Below, one piece after another: positions 8,783 through 18,024 of a DNA stretch of 64,000 nucleotides (positions are counted from its first letter, which is position 1; every line of letters starts with the position of its first letter). The translations under genes were made by a program, and so were the position numbers. The notes under the pieces were generated by a model, which made no database searches, was not told where the DNA came from, and saw only the letters and a program-made list of their open reading frames with translations. Origin of the DNA: Tenacibaculum sp. AHE14PA (GTDB lineage Bacteria; Bacteroidota; Bacteroidia; Flavobacteriales; Flavobacteriaceae); assembly GCF_019278465.1 (NCBI RefSeq), contig NZ_CP058983.1, positions 2,417,501 through 2,481,500 on the forward strand, given 5' to 3'.

Positions 8783-9543
8783 TGAAAATAATCTCATACA
8801 ACGTAAACGGAATTCGTGCCGCATTAAAAAAAGGATTCATCGATTGGTTACAAGCTGCAAATCCAGATGTGATTTGTATTCAAGAAACCAAAGCGCATAA
8901 AGAACAGTTAGATGTAACAGAATTCGAGAACGCTGGCTATCCATATCATTATTGGTTTTCAGCACAAAAAAAAGGCTACTCATCAGTAGCTGTTTTTTGT
9001 AAAGAAGAACCTAAACATATTGAATACGGAACGGGAATTGAATCTATGGATTTTGAAGGTAGAAACCTTCGTGTAGACTTTGAAGAGGTCTCGGTAATGA
9101 GCATGTATTTACCTTCGGGAACCAATGCTGCAAGACTAGATTATAAATTCAATTATATGGATGAAATCTTAGCATATGCCGCTGATTTGAGAAAAACGAT
9201 TCCGAATTTAGTGATTTGCGGTGATTATAACATTTGTCACGAAGCCATTGATATTCATAACCCAAAAATGAAAGGAGTTTCTGGATTTTTACCAGAAGAA
9301 CGTGAGTGGTTAACTAAATTTATTGATAGCGGTTTTACAGATAGTTTTCGTTATTTAAATCCAGAAAGGCAAGAATATTCTTGGTGGAGTTATCGCGCAA
9401 ATTCTAGAGCCAATAACAAAGGTTGGCGTTTAGATTATGCGATGGTTTCTGAACCGTTAAAAGAAAAAATTTCAAGAGCCTATATTTTACCCGAAGCAAA
9501 ACATTCAGATCACTGCCCGATTGTGGTTGAATTAGATATTTAA
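8782..9543 (+). CDS. xth: Exodeoxyribonuclease III (AP endonuclease)
   Basis: 253-aa EEP-superfamily nuclease of the ExoIII type, acting on abasic sites and 3' ends in base-excision repair. Visible catalytic motifs are the N-terminal SYNVNGIRA, the metal-binding glutamate in CIQETK, the GDYNICHEAIDIHNP block, RLDYAMVS, and the terminal histidine in AKHSDHCPIV. All are intact and the length is standard. It starts by overlapping the stop of an upstream small membrane protein and is followed after 9 nt by a lytic transglycosylase gene. Confidence 0.96.
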   Translation: MKIISYNVNGIRAALKKGFIDWLQAANPDVICIQETKAHKEQLDVTEFENAGYPYHYWFSAQKKGYSSVAVFCKEEPKHIEYGTGIESMDFEGRNLRVDFEEVSVMSMYLPSGTNAARLDYKFNYMDEILAYAADLRKTIPNLVICGDYNICHEAIDIHNPKMKGVSGFLPEEREWLTKFIDSGFTDSFRYLNPERQEYSWWSYRANSRANNKGWRLDYAMVSEPLKEKISRAYILPEAKHSDHCPIVVELDI

Positions 9544-9552
9544 AATAAAAAT

Positions 9553-11079
9553 ATGCGAAACCTACTAATACTACTTTTTTTTACAACATCAATTTTTGCG
9601 CAACAACCTGTTGACAGTCTTTTGATACCCGAAAAAAGTGTACAAATAATAAGTGATTCTACTTTAATAGCAATAGACACTATCAAAATAAAACAGTTAG
9701 AAGATTTATATTCTGATGCAGATTTAAAAATTATTGATAGTTTATTGATTGAAGAAAAGTTTAATTCATCATTATTTGATAGTATTCAGTATGTAATTAA
9801 TGATAAAGATATTATTGGTAATACAACAACCATACTTTCTTCGGATTTATTAAAAAAACGGTTAACAGATTTAGATTTACAAACACCATTTCATTTAGCA
9901 TACAACCCTGCATTAGAAAAGGTGATTAATAGTTATTTAAAATACCGAAAAAAATATTATCCGGCGTTAATGGCAAAGGCACAATATTATTTTCCGATGT
10001 TCGAGCAGTATTTAGATCAGTTCGATGTTCCGTTAGAAATGAAATATTTGGCTATTGTAGAATCTGCTTTGCGCCCTGCAGCTCGTTCTAGAGTTGGTGC
10101 AACAGGTTTGTGGCAGTTTATGTACGGTACAGGAGTGCAGTTTAACTTAAAGGTAAGTTCGTATGTAGATGAACGTCAAGACCCAGTAAAAGCAACTATT
10201 GCAGCTTGTAAATATTTAAGTCAGTTATATAAAATTTTTGGAGATTGGGATTTGGCATTGGCCGCTTATAATTCGGGACCAGGAAATGTTTCGAAAGCAA
10301 TAAAACGCTCTGGAGGATATCGTAATTACTGGAATATTCGTCCGTTTTTACCACGTGAAACTGCGGGTTATGTTCCTGCATTTTATGCAACGATGTATAT
10401 TTTTGAATATGCCGAAGAACACGGGATTTACCCTGAGCCACCAAATATCTTCCATTTCGAAACCGATACAGTTCGCGTAAAAAGAACAATCACTTTCGAT
10501 CAAATTTCAGAGAAAACGAAGATCGATACTGAGTTGCTGTCTTTCTTAAATCCGGCGTATAAATTAGATATTATTCCATATATAAAAAACAAAAATTACG
10601 CAGTTCGTTTGCCTCGAAAAAACATGATAGATTTTCTTGATAAGGAGAAAGAGATTTATGTTTTGGCAAAAGAAGATGAAGGTAAAAGAGAAAAACCTTT
10701 GCCTAAGTATTTTGAAATGGATAAACGCATTCGTTATAAAGTACGTAGCGGCGATTATTTAGGGAAAATAGCAAATAAGTTTGGCGTAAGAGTTAGCGAT
10801 ATAAAACGATGGAACGGTATGCGTAATCATCGTTTAAAAATAGGGCAACGTTTAAGTATTTATCCGAAGAAAATAGGTGTTACTAAGAAGGTGTCTAAAA
10901 AGAAGTATAAGGTTCCGACCGGCAAGCACGATATTTATGTAGTGCAAAATGGAGATTCATTATGGACAATCTCTAAAAAATATCCATCAGTTTCTATTGA
11001 GCAAATAAAAAAGTGGAACAATATTTGGAGTGCTAAAAGTCTAAAGCCAGGAATGAAGCTTAAAATTTTTAAAGGTTAA
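9553..11079 (+). CDS. mltD: Membrane-bound lytic transglycosylase with two LysM domains (MltD-like)
   Basis: 508 aa with a cleavable signal peptide ending near IFAQQ. The SLT (goose-lysozyme-like) domain carries the catalytic glutamate in LAIVESALRPAA and the signatures GATGLWQFM and ALAAYNSGPGNV. Two C-terminal LysM peptidoglycan-binding domains follow at about residues 396-440 (YKVRSGDYLGKIANKFG) and 459-506 (YVVQNGDSLWTISKKYP). It cleaves glycan strands in the periplasm during wall turnover. It lies between xth and a DUF4837 lipoprotein gene, a plausible operon with 9- and 27-nt gaps. MltD is the closest named relative; there is no lipobox. Confidence 0.92.
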   Translation: MRNLLILLFFTTSIFAQQPVDSLLIPEKSVQIISDSTLIAIDTIKIKQLEDLYSDADLKIIDSLLIEEKFNSSLFDSIQYVINDKDIIGNTTTILSSDLLKKRLTDLDLQTPFHLAYNPALEKVINSYLKYRKKYYPALMAKAQYYFPMFEQYLDQFDVPLEMKYLAIVESALRPAARSRVGATGLWQFMYGTGVQFNLKVSSYVDERQDPVKATIAACKYLSQLYKIFGDWDLALAAYNSGPGNVSKAIKRSGGYRNYWNIRPFLPRETAGYVPAFYATMYIFEYAEEHGIYPEPPNIFHFETDTVRVKRTITFDQISEKTKIDTELLSFLNPAYKLDIIPYIKNKNYAVRLPRKNMIDFLDKEKEIYVLAKEDEGKREKPLPKYFEMDKRIRYKVRSGDYLGKIANKFGVRVSDIKRWNGMRNHRLKIGQRLSIYPKKIGVTKKVSKKKYKVPTGKHDIYVVQNGDSLWTISKKYPSVSIEQIKKWNNIWSAKSLKPGMKLKIFKG

Positions 11080-11106
11080 AAAATACACTACTAAAAACTA
11101 CAAACT

Positions 11107-12099
11107 ATGAAAAAAACAATAATCTTACTTTTTTCGATATTCTTAGCAATATCATGCAATACAGGTAATGGAAAAGACAGTTATGTTTTACCAACATCTA
11201 ATGGTAACACCAATAAAATAATGGTGGTTGTTAAAGGAATAGATTGGGAAGGAAAAGTTGGAGATCAAATACGTAAAGTTTTTGGTGAGCATCAAGTAGG
11301 TTTACCTCAACCAGAAACCTTGTTATCGGTTAGCCAAATAGATCCTGTGGGTTTTGGTAGTTTCATGCGACATGGAAAAGCGGTTTTAATGATTAAAGAA
11401 GGTAAAGAAGAAAGTATTACTGTTGAAAAAAACAAGTATGCAGCACCTCAAATTATTGTACATGCAACTGCAAAGAATAAAGCTGGGATTATAAACCTTC
11501 TAGATACTCGAGGAAAAGAGATTATCAAGTTGTTTAAAGATGAAGATATTAAGTTTTCACAACGTATTTTTAAAAAAGAACGTATTGATGAAACGAAGTT
11601 TAAAACAATTAAAAATATAGGCTTAACAATAGATATTCCTAAGAGATATAAATTGGTTGAAGATGCGGGTAATTTTATTTGGTTTCGTCAGCATTTATCT
11701 AGTGGTATAGCACGAGGAGACGGGACTAATAATGTATTAATATACACGGTTCCTTTAGAAGATGAAACAACTGTTGCCGATAATATTACAGCAGTACGAG
11801 ATACAATTGGTAAAAAATACATACCAGGTAGTAAAGAGGGTATGTATATGATTACCGAACAAGCATACACTCCGTTTACTTTTGATGCTGTTATAGATGG
11901 TAAAAAAGCATATGAAACTCGTGGTAAATGGGAAGTTAAAAACGATTTTATGGCAGGACCATTTATAAACTACACGATAATTGATAAGAAAAATAATCGC
12001 TTAGTGGTTTTTGAAGGCTTTACGTATGCGCCATCGGTAAATAAACGTGATTTTTTGTTTGAATTGGAAGCAATTGCTAAATCAATGAAAATAAAATAA
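11107..12099 (+). CDS. DUF4837 family lipoprotein
   Basis: 330 aa with signal peptide MKKTIILLFSIFLAISC and a lipobox cysteine at C17, so envelope-located. The sequence, from SNGNTNKIMVVVKGIDW through KRDFLFELEAIAKSMK, fits the DUF4837 family found across Bacteroidota; its function is unknown. It follows the MltD-like gene by 27 nt and ends in a strong terminator, so it may belong to the cell-wall operon. Confidence 0.85.
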   Translation: MKKTIILLFSIFLAISCNTGNGKDSYVLPTSNGNTNKIMVVVKGIDWEGKVGDQIRKVFGEHQVGLPQPETLLSVSQIDPVGFGSFMRHGKAVLMIKEGKEESITVEKNKYAAPQIIVHATAKNKAGIINLLDTRGKEIIKLFKDEDIKFSQRIFKKERIDETKFKTIKNIGLTIDIPKRYKLVEDAGNFIWFRQHLSSGIARGDGTNNVLIYTVPLEDETTVADNITAVRDTIGKKYIPGSKEGMYMITEQAYTPFTFDAVIDGKKAYETRGKWEVKNDFMAGPFINYTIIDKKNNRLVVFEGFTYAPSVNKRDFLFELEAIAKSMKIK

Positions 12100-12122
12100 A
12101 ATTTATTTTAACGATAAATAAC

Positions 12123-12156
12123 AAAAAAGCATCAAATTTATATTTGATGCTTTTTT
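12123..12156 (+). terminator. Terminator after the DUF4837 gene
   Basis: Perfect stem AAAAAAGCATCAAA (12123-12136) / TTTGATGCTTTTTT (12143-12156) with a short loop. It is A-flanked on one side and T-flanked on the other, so it could work on both strands. The T-run merges into the next promoter. Confidence 0.9.
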
Positions 12157-12158
12157 GT

Positions 12159-12166
12159 TATATTTG
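12159..12166 (+). promoter_or_regulatory. Promoter -7 element for the DUF1761 gene
   Basis: TATATTTG is a perfect TAnnTTTG box immediately after the preceding terminator and 24 nt before ATG 12191. It lies inside the longer open frame that starts at TTG 12155, which argues against that start. Confidence 0.65.
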
Positions 12167-12190
12167 ACTATAAACCAAAACTTTATATTT

Positions 12191-12688
12191 ATGAAATTTA
12201 ATTTTTTAATATGCGCACTAGCAGCATTAGTACCAATGATAATAGGATTTGTTTGGTATGGACCACTTTTTGGAAAAGCATGGATGAAAGAAATGGGTTT
12301 CACAGAAGAAAGTTTAAAAGGTGGTAATATGCTTAAAATTTTCGGATTATCGTATGTGTGCAGTTTTTTAATAGCATTTGTATTACAAACGTTGGTTATT
12401 CACCAATGGGGAGCTTTTTCTACTTTAATGGGAGAACCAGGTTTTACAGAAGGATCAGGAGGAGCATCTACCTATTTTCAAGAATTCATGTCAAATTTTG
12501 GTGATCGATTTAGAACTTTTGGTCACGGTGCTTTACACGGAACCATGATTGGCTTATTATTAGCAGGATCTATAATTACAATTAACGGATTATTTGAAAG
12601 AAAAAGTTTTAAATATATTGCAATTAACGTAGGTTATTGGGTAGTAAGTTTAGCTATTATGGGAGGTGTATTATGTAAATGGGTTTAA
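12191..12688 (+). CDS. DUF1761 family membrane protein
   Basis: 165 aa with about four hydrophobic helices. The N-terminus, with PMIIGFVWYGPLFGKAWMKEMG, is the hallmark of DUF1761 proteins, small integral membrane proteins of unknown function. ATG 12191 is chosen over TTG 12155 because the upstream stretch includes the -7 box. The gene stands alone: terminators with nearly the same stem (GCATCAA core) lie on both sides, and it has its own promoter. Confidence 0.85.
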   Translation: MKFNFLICALAALVPMIIGFVWYGPLFGKAWMKEMGFTEESLKGGNMLKIFGLSYVCSFLIAFVLQTLVIHQWGAFSTLMGEPGFTEGSGGASTYFQEFMSNFGDRFRTFGHGALHGTMIGLLLAGSIITINGLFERKSFKYIAINVGYWVVSLAIMGGVLCKWV

Positions 12689-12714
12689 TTTTTATAAAGG
12701 TAAAAAACACCAAG

Positions 12715-12747
12715 AAGCATCAATTTTTAAAATTGATGCTTTTTTTA
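12715..12747 (+). terminator. Terminator after the DUF1761 gene
   Basis: AAGCATCAAT (12715-12724) pairs with ATTGATGCTT (12732-12741), followed by T residues. The stem core resembles the terminator at 12123-12156. Confidence 0.88.
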
Positions 12748-12803
12748 TGTAACAAATAGTAAATAATAGACTCTTATTATCAATCAATTAAAAATCAAAC
12801 CAA

Positions 12804-14270
12804 ATGATTGCACATTTTTTAAAATTAGAATGGAAACAATATTTTCGTTCTTCATATTGGCAAAAAGGAATTGCGTTAAAAATTATAATGGGCTTTTTTA
12901 TCCTATATATTTTAGCTGTTTTTTTAGGAATTGGTATTGGAGGTTTTTTTCTTTTAAAGAAAATGTATCCAGAACAAGATCCGTTACAAATTGTAAACTC
13001 AATGTTAGTTTTTGCTATACTGGGAGATTTAATTTTCCGCTATTTAATGCAAAAATTACCAGTAATGAATATTAAACCTCTATTAATACTTCCTATAAAG
13101 AAAGAAAAATTAGTACACTATGTTTTAGGTAAATCGGCATTTTCAGGATTCAATTTTATGTCTTTGTTTTTTTATATTCCTTTTAGTGTGGTTTTAATTA
13201 GTCAAGATTATAATGTGGGTGGAGTCTTAGGTTGGTTAACTGCTATGTTTTTTATCACTCAAGCAACTAATTTTTTAAACTTTTTAATCAATAAGAATAA
13301 TAGTGTATTTGCATTTATTGCTACATTACTAGTTGCTTTATTGGCATTGCAAAAGTTTACTAGCTTTAATGTTTCACTATATAGTCAACAAATATTTGAT
13401 GCAATTGTAGTAAATCCAATTTTAGCATTAGTTCCCTTTGTTATTGCAGTAGTGTTATATTATGTAAATTTTAAACTATTAAGAGCAAGAGTTTATTTAG
13501 ATGATTTAGTTGCAGTTAAAACAGAAGAAGCGAACACAGCAGATTTATCGTGGACAGAAAAATTAGGAGATATCGCACCATTTATAAAAAATGATATCCG
13601 ATTAATTTGGCGAAACAAAAGAACAAAAACAGTTTTTTTAATGTCGTTCTTATTCCTTTTTTATGGGTTGATTTTCTTTACACAAGAAACTTATCAGAAA
13701 ATGCCAGCAATGTTAATGTTTGCGGGCTTGTTTGTAACAGGAGGTTTTACATTAAATTACGGTCAGTTTATTCCGGCTTGGGATAGTGCACATTATAAAA
13801 TGCTAATGAGTCAGAGTTTTAGATATCGTAAATTCTTAGATTCTAAGTGGTTTTTAATGGTTGCGATGACTACAGTTTTATACTGTTTAAGTTTTCCTTA
13901 TTTATATTTCGGAACAAAAATATTTTTAATGATTACCGTGGGGGCTATTTTTAACATAGGTTTTAATTCACTGTTTTTGTTATATGCAGGATCTTTTAAT
14001 AGAAAACGAATCGATTTAACAAAGGGAGGTTTCGGAAACACACAAGGAACAAGCGCAACGCAGTTTCTTATTATTATACCATTAATGTTATTACCAATGG
14101 CTATATTTTGGATATTCAACAGTTTTGTTGGTTATAACTCAGGGTATATTTTAGTTGCTTTATTGGGAGTACTTGGCTTAGTTTTTAAGAATTACTTTAT
14201 GAATTTGATAGAAAAAAAATATATCAAAGACAAATACGCTATGATTAACGCTTTCGGAAAAGAGGCATAG
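12804..14270 (+). CDS. DUF5687 family protein, predicted ABC transporter permease
   Basis: 488-aa polytopic membrane protein with many hydrophobic segments and no recognisable catalytic motif. The start MIAHFLKLEWKQYFRSSYWQK and overall layout match the DUF5687 family. The gene directly downstream (26 nt) encodes an ABC ATPase, so this is most likely the membrane half of a two-gene ABC system of the ABC-2 exporter type (inference from context and topology). Substrate unknown. Confidence 0.85.
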   Translation: MIAHFLKLEWKQYFRSSYWQKGIALKIIMGFFILYILAVFLGIGIGGFFLLKKMYPEQDPLQIVNSMLVFAILGDLIFRYLMQKLPVMNIKPLLILPIKKEKLVHYVLGKSAFSGFNFMSLFFYIPFSVVLISQDYNVGGVLGWLTAMFFITQATNFLNFLINKNNSVFAFIATLLVALLALQKFTSFNVSLYSQQIFDAIVVNPILALVPFVIAVVLYYVNFKLLRARVYLDDLVAVKTEEANTADLSWTEKLGDIAPFIKNDIRLIWRNKRTKTVFLMSFLFLFYGLIFFTQETYQKMPAMLMFAGLFVTGGFTLNYGQFIPAWDSAHYKMLMSQSFRYRKFLDSKWFLMVAMTTVLYCLSFPYLYFGTKIFLMITVGAIFNIGFNSLFLLYAGSFNRKRIDLTKGGFGNTQGTSATQFLIIIPLMLLPMAIFWIFNSFVGYNSGYILVALLGVLGLVFKNYFMNLIEKKYIKDKYAMINAFGKEA

Positions 14271-14296
14271 ACAAAACAAAATTTAAAGAAAATAGT

Positions 14297-14992
14297 ATGA
14301 TTACAATAGATACAGTTTCAAAAAAATACGGACAAGCAGAGGTTTTAAATGTTGATAAAATAGAAATTCCTAGCGGACAAAGCTTTGGTTTGGTTGGTAA
14401 TAATGGTGCAGGAAAAACAACGTTATTCAATATTTTACTAGATTTGATAAGACCAACAACAGGAGAAATTACAAACAACGATGTAGTTGTAAATAAAAGT
14501 GAAGATTGGAAAACTTTTACAGGATCTTTTATTGATGAATCTTTTTTAATAGGATATTTAACTCCCGAAGAATATTTCGACTTTATTGGAGATTTACGAG
14601 GAATGAATAAAGCGGATGTTATAGCATTTTTAGCGCCTTTTAAAGAGTTTTTTAATGATGAAATTCTAGGCAAGAAAAAATATTTACGCGATTTAAGTAA
14701 AGGAAATCAGAAAAAAGCAGGAATTATAGCTGCTTTAATGGGAAATCCACAAGTAGTAATTTTAGATGAGCCTTTTGCGAATTTAGATCCAACTACTCAA
14801 ATCAGACTTAAAAAAATACTAAAGAGTTTAACAGAAAATGAAGAAGTTACCGTGTTAGTATCTAGTCACGACTTAAGTCACGTTACTGAGGTATGTGAGC
14901 GAATAGTTGTTTTAGATAAAGGAAATGTGGTAAAAGACATAAATACATCACCAGAAACGTTGCAAGAATTAGAAAGCTATTTTTCTGTATAA
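14297..14992 (+). CDS. ABC transporter ATP-binding protein
   Basis: 231-aa ABC nucleotide-binding domain. Walker A is GNNGAGKTT with the lysine at residue 40. The signature loop is LSKGNQKKAG (a variant of LSGGQ), Walker B is VVILDEPF, and the switch histidine is in VSSHD. It energises transport together with the DUF5687 permease encoded just upstream. The short single-domain form is typical of ABC-2 type systems. Substrate unknown. Confidence 0.93.
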   Translation: MITIDTVSKKYGQAEVLNVDKIEIPSGQSFGLVGNNGAGKTTLFNILLDLIRPTTGEITNNDVVVNKSEDWKTFTGSFIDESFLIGYLTPEEYFDFIGDLRGMNKADVIAFLAPFKEFFNDEILGKKKYLRDLSKGNQKKAGIIAALMGNPQVVILDEPFANLDPTTQIRLKKILKSLTENEEVTVLVSSHDLSHVTEVCERIVVLDKGNVVKDINTSPETLQELESYFSV

Positions 14993-15014
14993 TTAATAAA
15001 ATATATCAATAAAA

Positions 15015-15053
15015 AGAGGTTAACTAAAATGTATACTATTTTAATTAACCTCT
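15015..15053 (+). terminator. Possible weak terminator after the ABC pair
   Basis: AGAGGTTAA (15015-15023) pairs with TTAACCTCT (15045-15053), with additional A/T pairing inside the loop (TAAAAT/ATTTTA). Only a poor T-rich tail follows, so termination is uncertain. Confidence 0.45.
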
Positions 15054-15169
15054 AAGATTTATTTTAAATAGCATTACGAGCACTAAAATTATTTTATTAT
15101 TGTTATTTTTACGTTTTTACATACAATAAACTAACGAATATAGTTGTTGTACAGTAAAAGTATAACTAT

Positions 15170-17398
15170 ATGAATAAACTATCCAAACTTTTAGTTTTTA
15201 CCCTTTTTTTAGCACTAATATATTCGTGTAGTGTAAAAAAAGATGCTTTTATAAATAGAAATTTTCACGCACTTACCACTAAGTATAATATTCTTTTTAA
15301 CGGAGAGCAAGCTTATTTAAAAGGGCTAGAAGAGATTGAAAGCAAGCACGAAGATAATTTTTGGAAACGTTTACAAATAGAACCAATTAGTTTTGATGAG
15401 AATAAAATAGTAGTTCCTGTTTTGCAGCCTGGTACTGGTTTTAATGAAAACGAAGAAGAAGAGGTTGAAAACTTAACGTCTTTTGATAAAGCAGAAGAAA
15501 AAGCTGTAAAGGCTATTCAAAAGCACACAATGAATATAAACGGTTATGAAAAAAACCGTCAAATTGATGATGCTTATCTACTTTTAGGAAAATCTAGATA
15601 TTACACACAGCGTTTTATTCCTGCGATAGAATCTTTTAATTACATCATAGTAAATTATCCGAATGCTAATTTAATTAACGAGACGAAAATTTGGAGAGCA
15701 AAAACAAATATTCGTTTAGATAATGAAAAACTAGCTATAGAATCTTTAAAGTTCTTATTAGAAGTTGAAGAAAACGAAGAAGAACTTCCTGATGCTATAA
15801 GAGAACAAGCACATACTGCAATGGCAATGGCGTATCAAAAAACAGATACGATTCAAAAAGTTATAGAACATTTAACGGCAGCTTCTAAAATATTTAAAAA
15901 CAAAGAGCAATCTGCTCGTAATATGTTTGTTTTAGGGCAAATTTACAGCGAATTAAATCATAGAGACTCAGCACGAGTGGTGTTTAATAAACTAGCTGAA
16001 GCAAAAAAGGCACCTTACAAATACCGTATTCGCGCAAATATTGAAATGGCTAAAAACACTGAAAACGATTCAGCATCGATAGTTGTTTTAGCGAGGTTAA
16101 AAAAATTAATTAGAAATTCTGATAACCGTAAATTTTTAAATGCACTGTATTATCAGGCAGGTGTTTTAGAAGTAGGAAGAAATAAAACAGCAAATGCTAT
16201 TGACTATTTTAAAGAATCAATAGCAGCAAAGACTAATAATAATTATCAAAAAACATATGCCTACGAAGGTTTAGGAAATATTGCATTTGATAAAGAAAAC
16301 TATGTATTAGCAGGTTCGTATTACGATAGTGTTTTACAGGTAACGTCAAAAGAATTTGATCAAGAAAAGAGAATTAGAAGAATCCGAAGAAAAAACAAAG
16401 GACTAACAACTTTAAGAAAATATGAAGAGGTTGTAAAAAATAACGATAGCATTCTTAAGTTAGTTGCAATGACGACAGATGAAAGAACCGTATTTTTTGA
16501 AAATTATATAGCAAAAATTAAAAAAGAAGACGAAGAGAACAAGCAACAGCTGTTAAATGCACAAAACTTCGGAAGTTCTTTTGGTGGAGGATCGTCAGTA
16601 AACAATTCGAGTAATAAAGGAAAATGGTATTTTTATAATACTCAGGCATTAGGCTTTGGTGAATCAGAATTTCAGAGAGTGTGGGGTACGCGTCCTTTAG
16701 AAGATAACTGGCGTTTGTCTGATAAATCTACCATTGCAACGAATGATGTTGAAGAAACATCATCAGAACCAATTGTAAATAAGCGATATGTATTAGCAAC
16801 TTATTTAAACGAAATTCCTACTGATAAAAAAGTAATAACCACTTTAACGGAAGATCGTAATGATGCTTTGTATAAATTAGGATTAATTTATAAAGAGCAA
16901 TTTAAAAACACAGATCTTGCTATTAAAAATTTAGAACGCGTACAAAAAGAGCAAACAAACAAAGAATTGGAGTTGCCGATTAGTTATCATTTATATCAAG
17001 TTTATAAAAGTATTGGTGATCAAGAAAAATCAAACCGATATAAAGACGTTATTTTAAATAAGTATCCCGAAACAACATTTGCTCAAATAATATTAAATCC
17101 AGAGGAAAAATTAAAAGGAGGTAAAAAAGAAGATGCTGTTTTAGATAAGTATAAAGAAATTTATTATATTTTTAAAGAGAATAAATTTGAAGAGGTTGTA
17201 AAAGAGGTAACCGCTTTTTTACCAACAATAAGTAATTCAGAATTAATTCCTAAATTTGCGCTCTTAAAAGCCTTGTCTATAGGTAAGTATAATAGTAAGG
17301 AGGTTTATAAGAAAGCACTAGAATTTGTAGCTATTAGTTATGCAACAAAAGAAGAAGGTGTAAAAGCAAAGGAAATTTTAGATCAATTAAACAAATAA
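15170..17398 (+). CDS. porW: Type IX secretion / gliding lipoprotein PorW (SprE)
   Basis: 742 aa with a lipoprotein signal peptide ending at C20 (ALIYSC). The mature N-terminus, FHALTTKYNILFNGEQAYLKG, is the conserved opening of PorW/SprE, a periplasmic lipoprotein that links the outer-membrane and ring components of the T9SS. The rest is largely helical with TPR-like repeats. A low-complexity Gly/Ser/Asn stretch lies near residues 465-485. Length is somewhat shorter than the roughly 870 aa of the Flavobacterium johnsoniae protein as I remember it. A bactofilin gene follows after 19 nt, so the two are probably co-transcribed. Confidence 0.85.
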   Translation: MNKLSKLLVFTLFLALIYSCSVKKDAFINRNFHALTTKYNILFNGEQAYLKGLEEIESKHEDNFWKRLQIEPISFDENKIVVPVLQPGTGFNENEEEEVENLTSFDKAEEKAVKAIQKHTMNINGYEKNRQIDDAYLLLGKSRYYTQRFIPAIESFNYIIVNYPNANLINETKIWRAKTNIRLDNEKLAIESLKFLLEVEENEEELPDAIREQAHTAMAMAYQKTDTIQKVIEHLTAASKIFKNKEQSARNMFVLGQIYSELNHRDSARVVFNKLAEAKKAPYKYRIRANIEMAKNTENDSASIVVLARLKKLIRNSDNRKFLNALYYQAGVLEVGRNKTANAIDYFKESIAAKTNNNYQKTYAYEGLGNIAFDKENYVLAGSYYDSVLQVTSKEFDQEKRIRRIRRKNKGLTTLRKYEEVVKNNDSILKLVAMTTDERTVFFENYIAKIKKEDEENKQQLLNAQNFGSSFGGGSSVNNSSNKGKWYFYNTQALGFGESEFQRVWGTRPLEDNWRLSDKSTIATNDVEETSSEPIVNKRYVLATYLNEIPTDKKVITTLTEDRNDALYKLGLIYKEQFKNTDLAIKNLERVQKEQTNKELELPISYHLYQVYKSIGDQEKSNRYKDVILNKYPETTFAQIILNPEEKLKGGKKEDAVLDKYKEIYYIFKENKFEEVVKEVTAFLPTISNSELIPKFALLKALSIGKYNSKEVYKKALEFVAISYATKEEGVKAKEILDQLNK

Positions 17399-17417
17399 TA
17401 CACTAATTCCCCGAATC

Positions 17418-17825
17418 ATGTTTAGTAAAGAAAATAAAAAAACAAGTGACAATAAAGTTTCAGAAAGAAACATTGTTGGTAAAAACACGCAAATAACAGG
17501 AGATATTATTTCTGAAGGAGATTTTAGAATTGATGGAACTTTAGAAGGAACAATTAAAACCAACGGTAGAGTTATTATTGGTGAATCTGGTTTTGTAAAA
17601 GGAAAGATTGAATGTGCAAACGCTGATGTAGAAGGTAAGTTTTCTGGAGAATTAGTTGTTTCGAACACATTAACAGTAAAAACATCAGCAAATATTAATG
17701 GAGATGTAGTTATTGGTAAGCTTTCTGTAGAGCCAGGTGCCTCATTTAATGCAACATGTGCTATGAAAGGAGCTGTAAAAGAACTAAATAAAGATGAGCA
17801 AAAAACCAAAGGTAAAACCGCTTAA
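17418..17825 (+). CDS. Bactofilin (polymer-forming cytoskeletal protein)
   Basis: 135 aa. The central region is a right-handed beta-helix built from short hydrophobic repeats such as ITGDIISEGDFRIDGTLEG and TIKTNGRVIIGESG, the bactofilin (DUF583) core, flanked by disordered charged ends. Bactofilins form nucleotide-independent filaments that scaffold wall or envelope enzymes. It overlaps atpZ by 32 nt, which couples it to the ATP-synthase leader genes. The neighbouring porW suggests an envelope role. Confidence 0.92.
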   Translation: MFSKENKKTSDNKVSERNIVGKNTQITGDIISEGDFRIDGTLEGTIKTNGRVIIGESGFVKGKIECANADVEGKFSGELVVSNTLTVKTSANINGDVVIGKLSVEPGASFNATCAMKGAVKELNKDEQKTKGKTA

Positions 17826-18024
17826 TAAATACATTCGGTTTACCAGTATTGCTCTTCAAATGGGTTTGACGATTTACTTAGGTAATTTACTAGGTAAGTG
17901 GTTAGATGTACAATATCCTAACAATGGAGAATTATATTCTAAAATATGCACACTTGCGGCAGTCTTTTTAGCAATGTTCTCGGTAATACGTCAAGTAACA
18001 AAAATTTCAAAAGATAATGATTAA
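17794..18024 (+). CDS. atpZ: AtpZ/AtpI family protein
   Basis: 76 aa with two hydrophobic helices (IALQMGLTIYLGNLLGKWLD and a second around LAAVFLAMFSVI). This is the two-helix AtpZ/AtpI family that precedes ATP-synthase genes; family members are implicated in ion handling or c-ring assembly. It overlaps the end of the bactofilin gene by 32 nt and the next gene by 8 nt. Confidence 0.85.
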   Translation: MSKKPKVKPLNKYIRFTSIALQMGLTIYLGNLLGKWLDVQYPNNGELYSKICTLAAVFLAMFSVIRQVTKISKDND

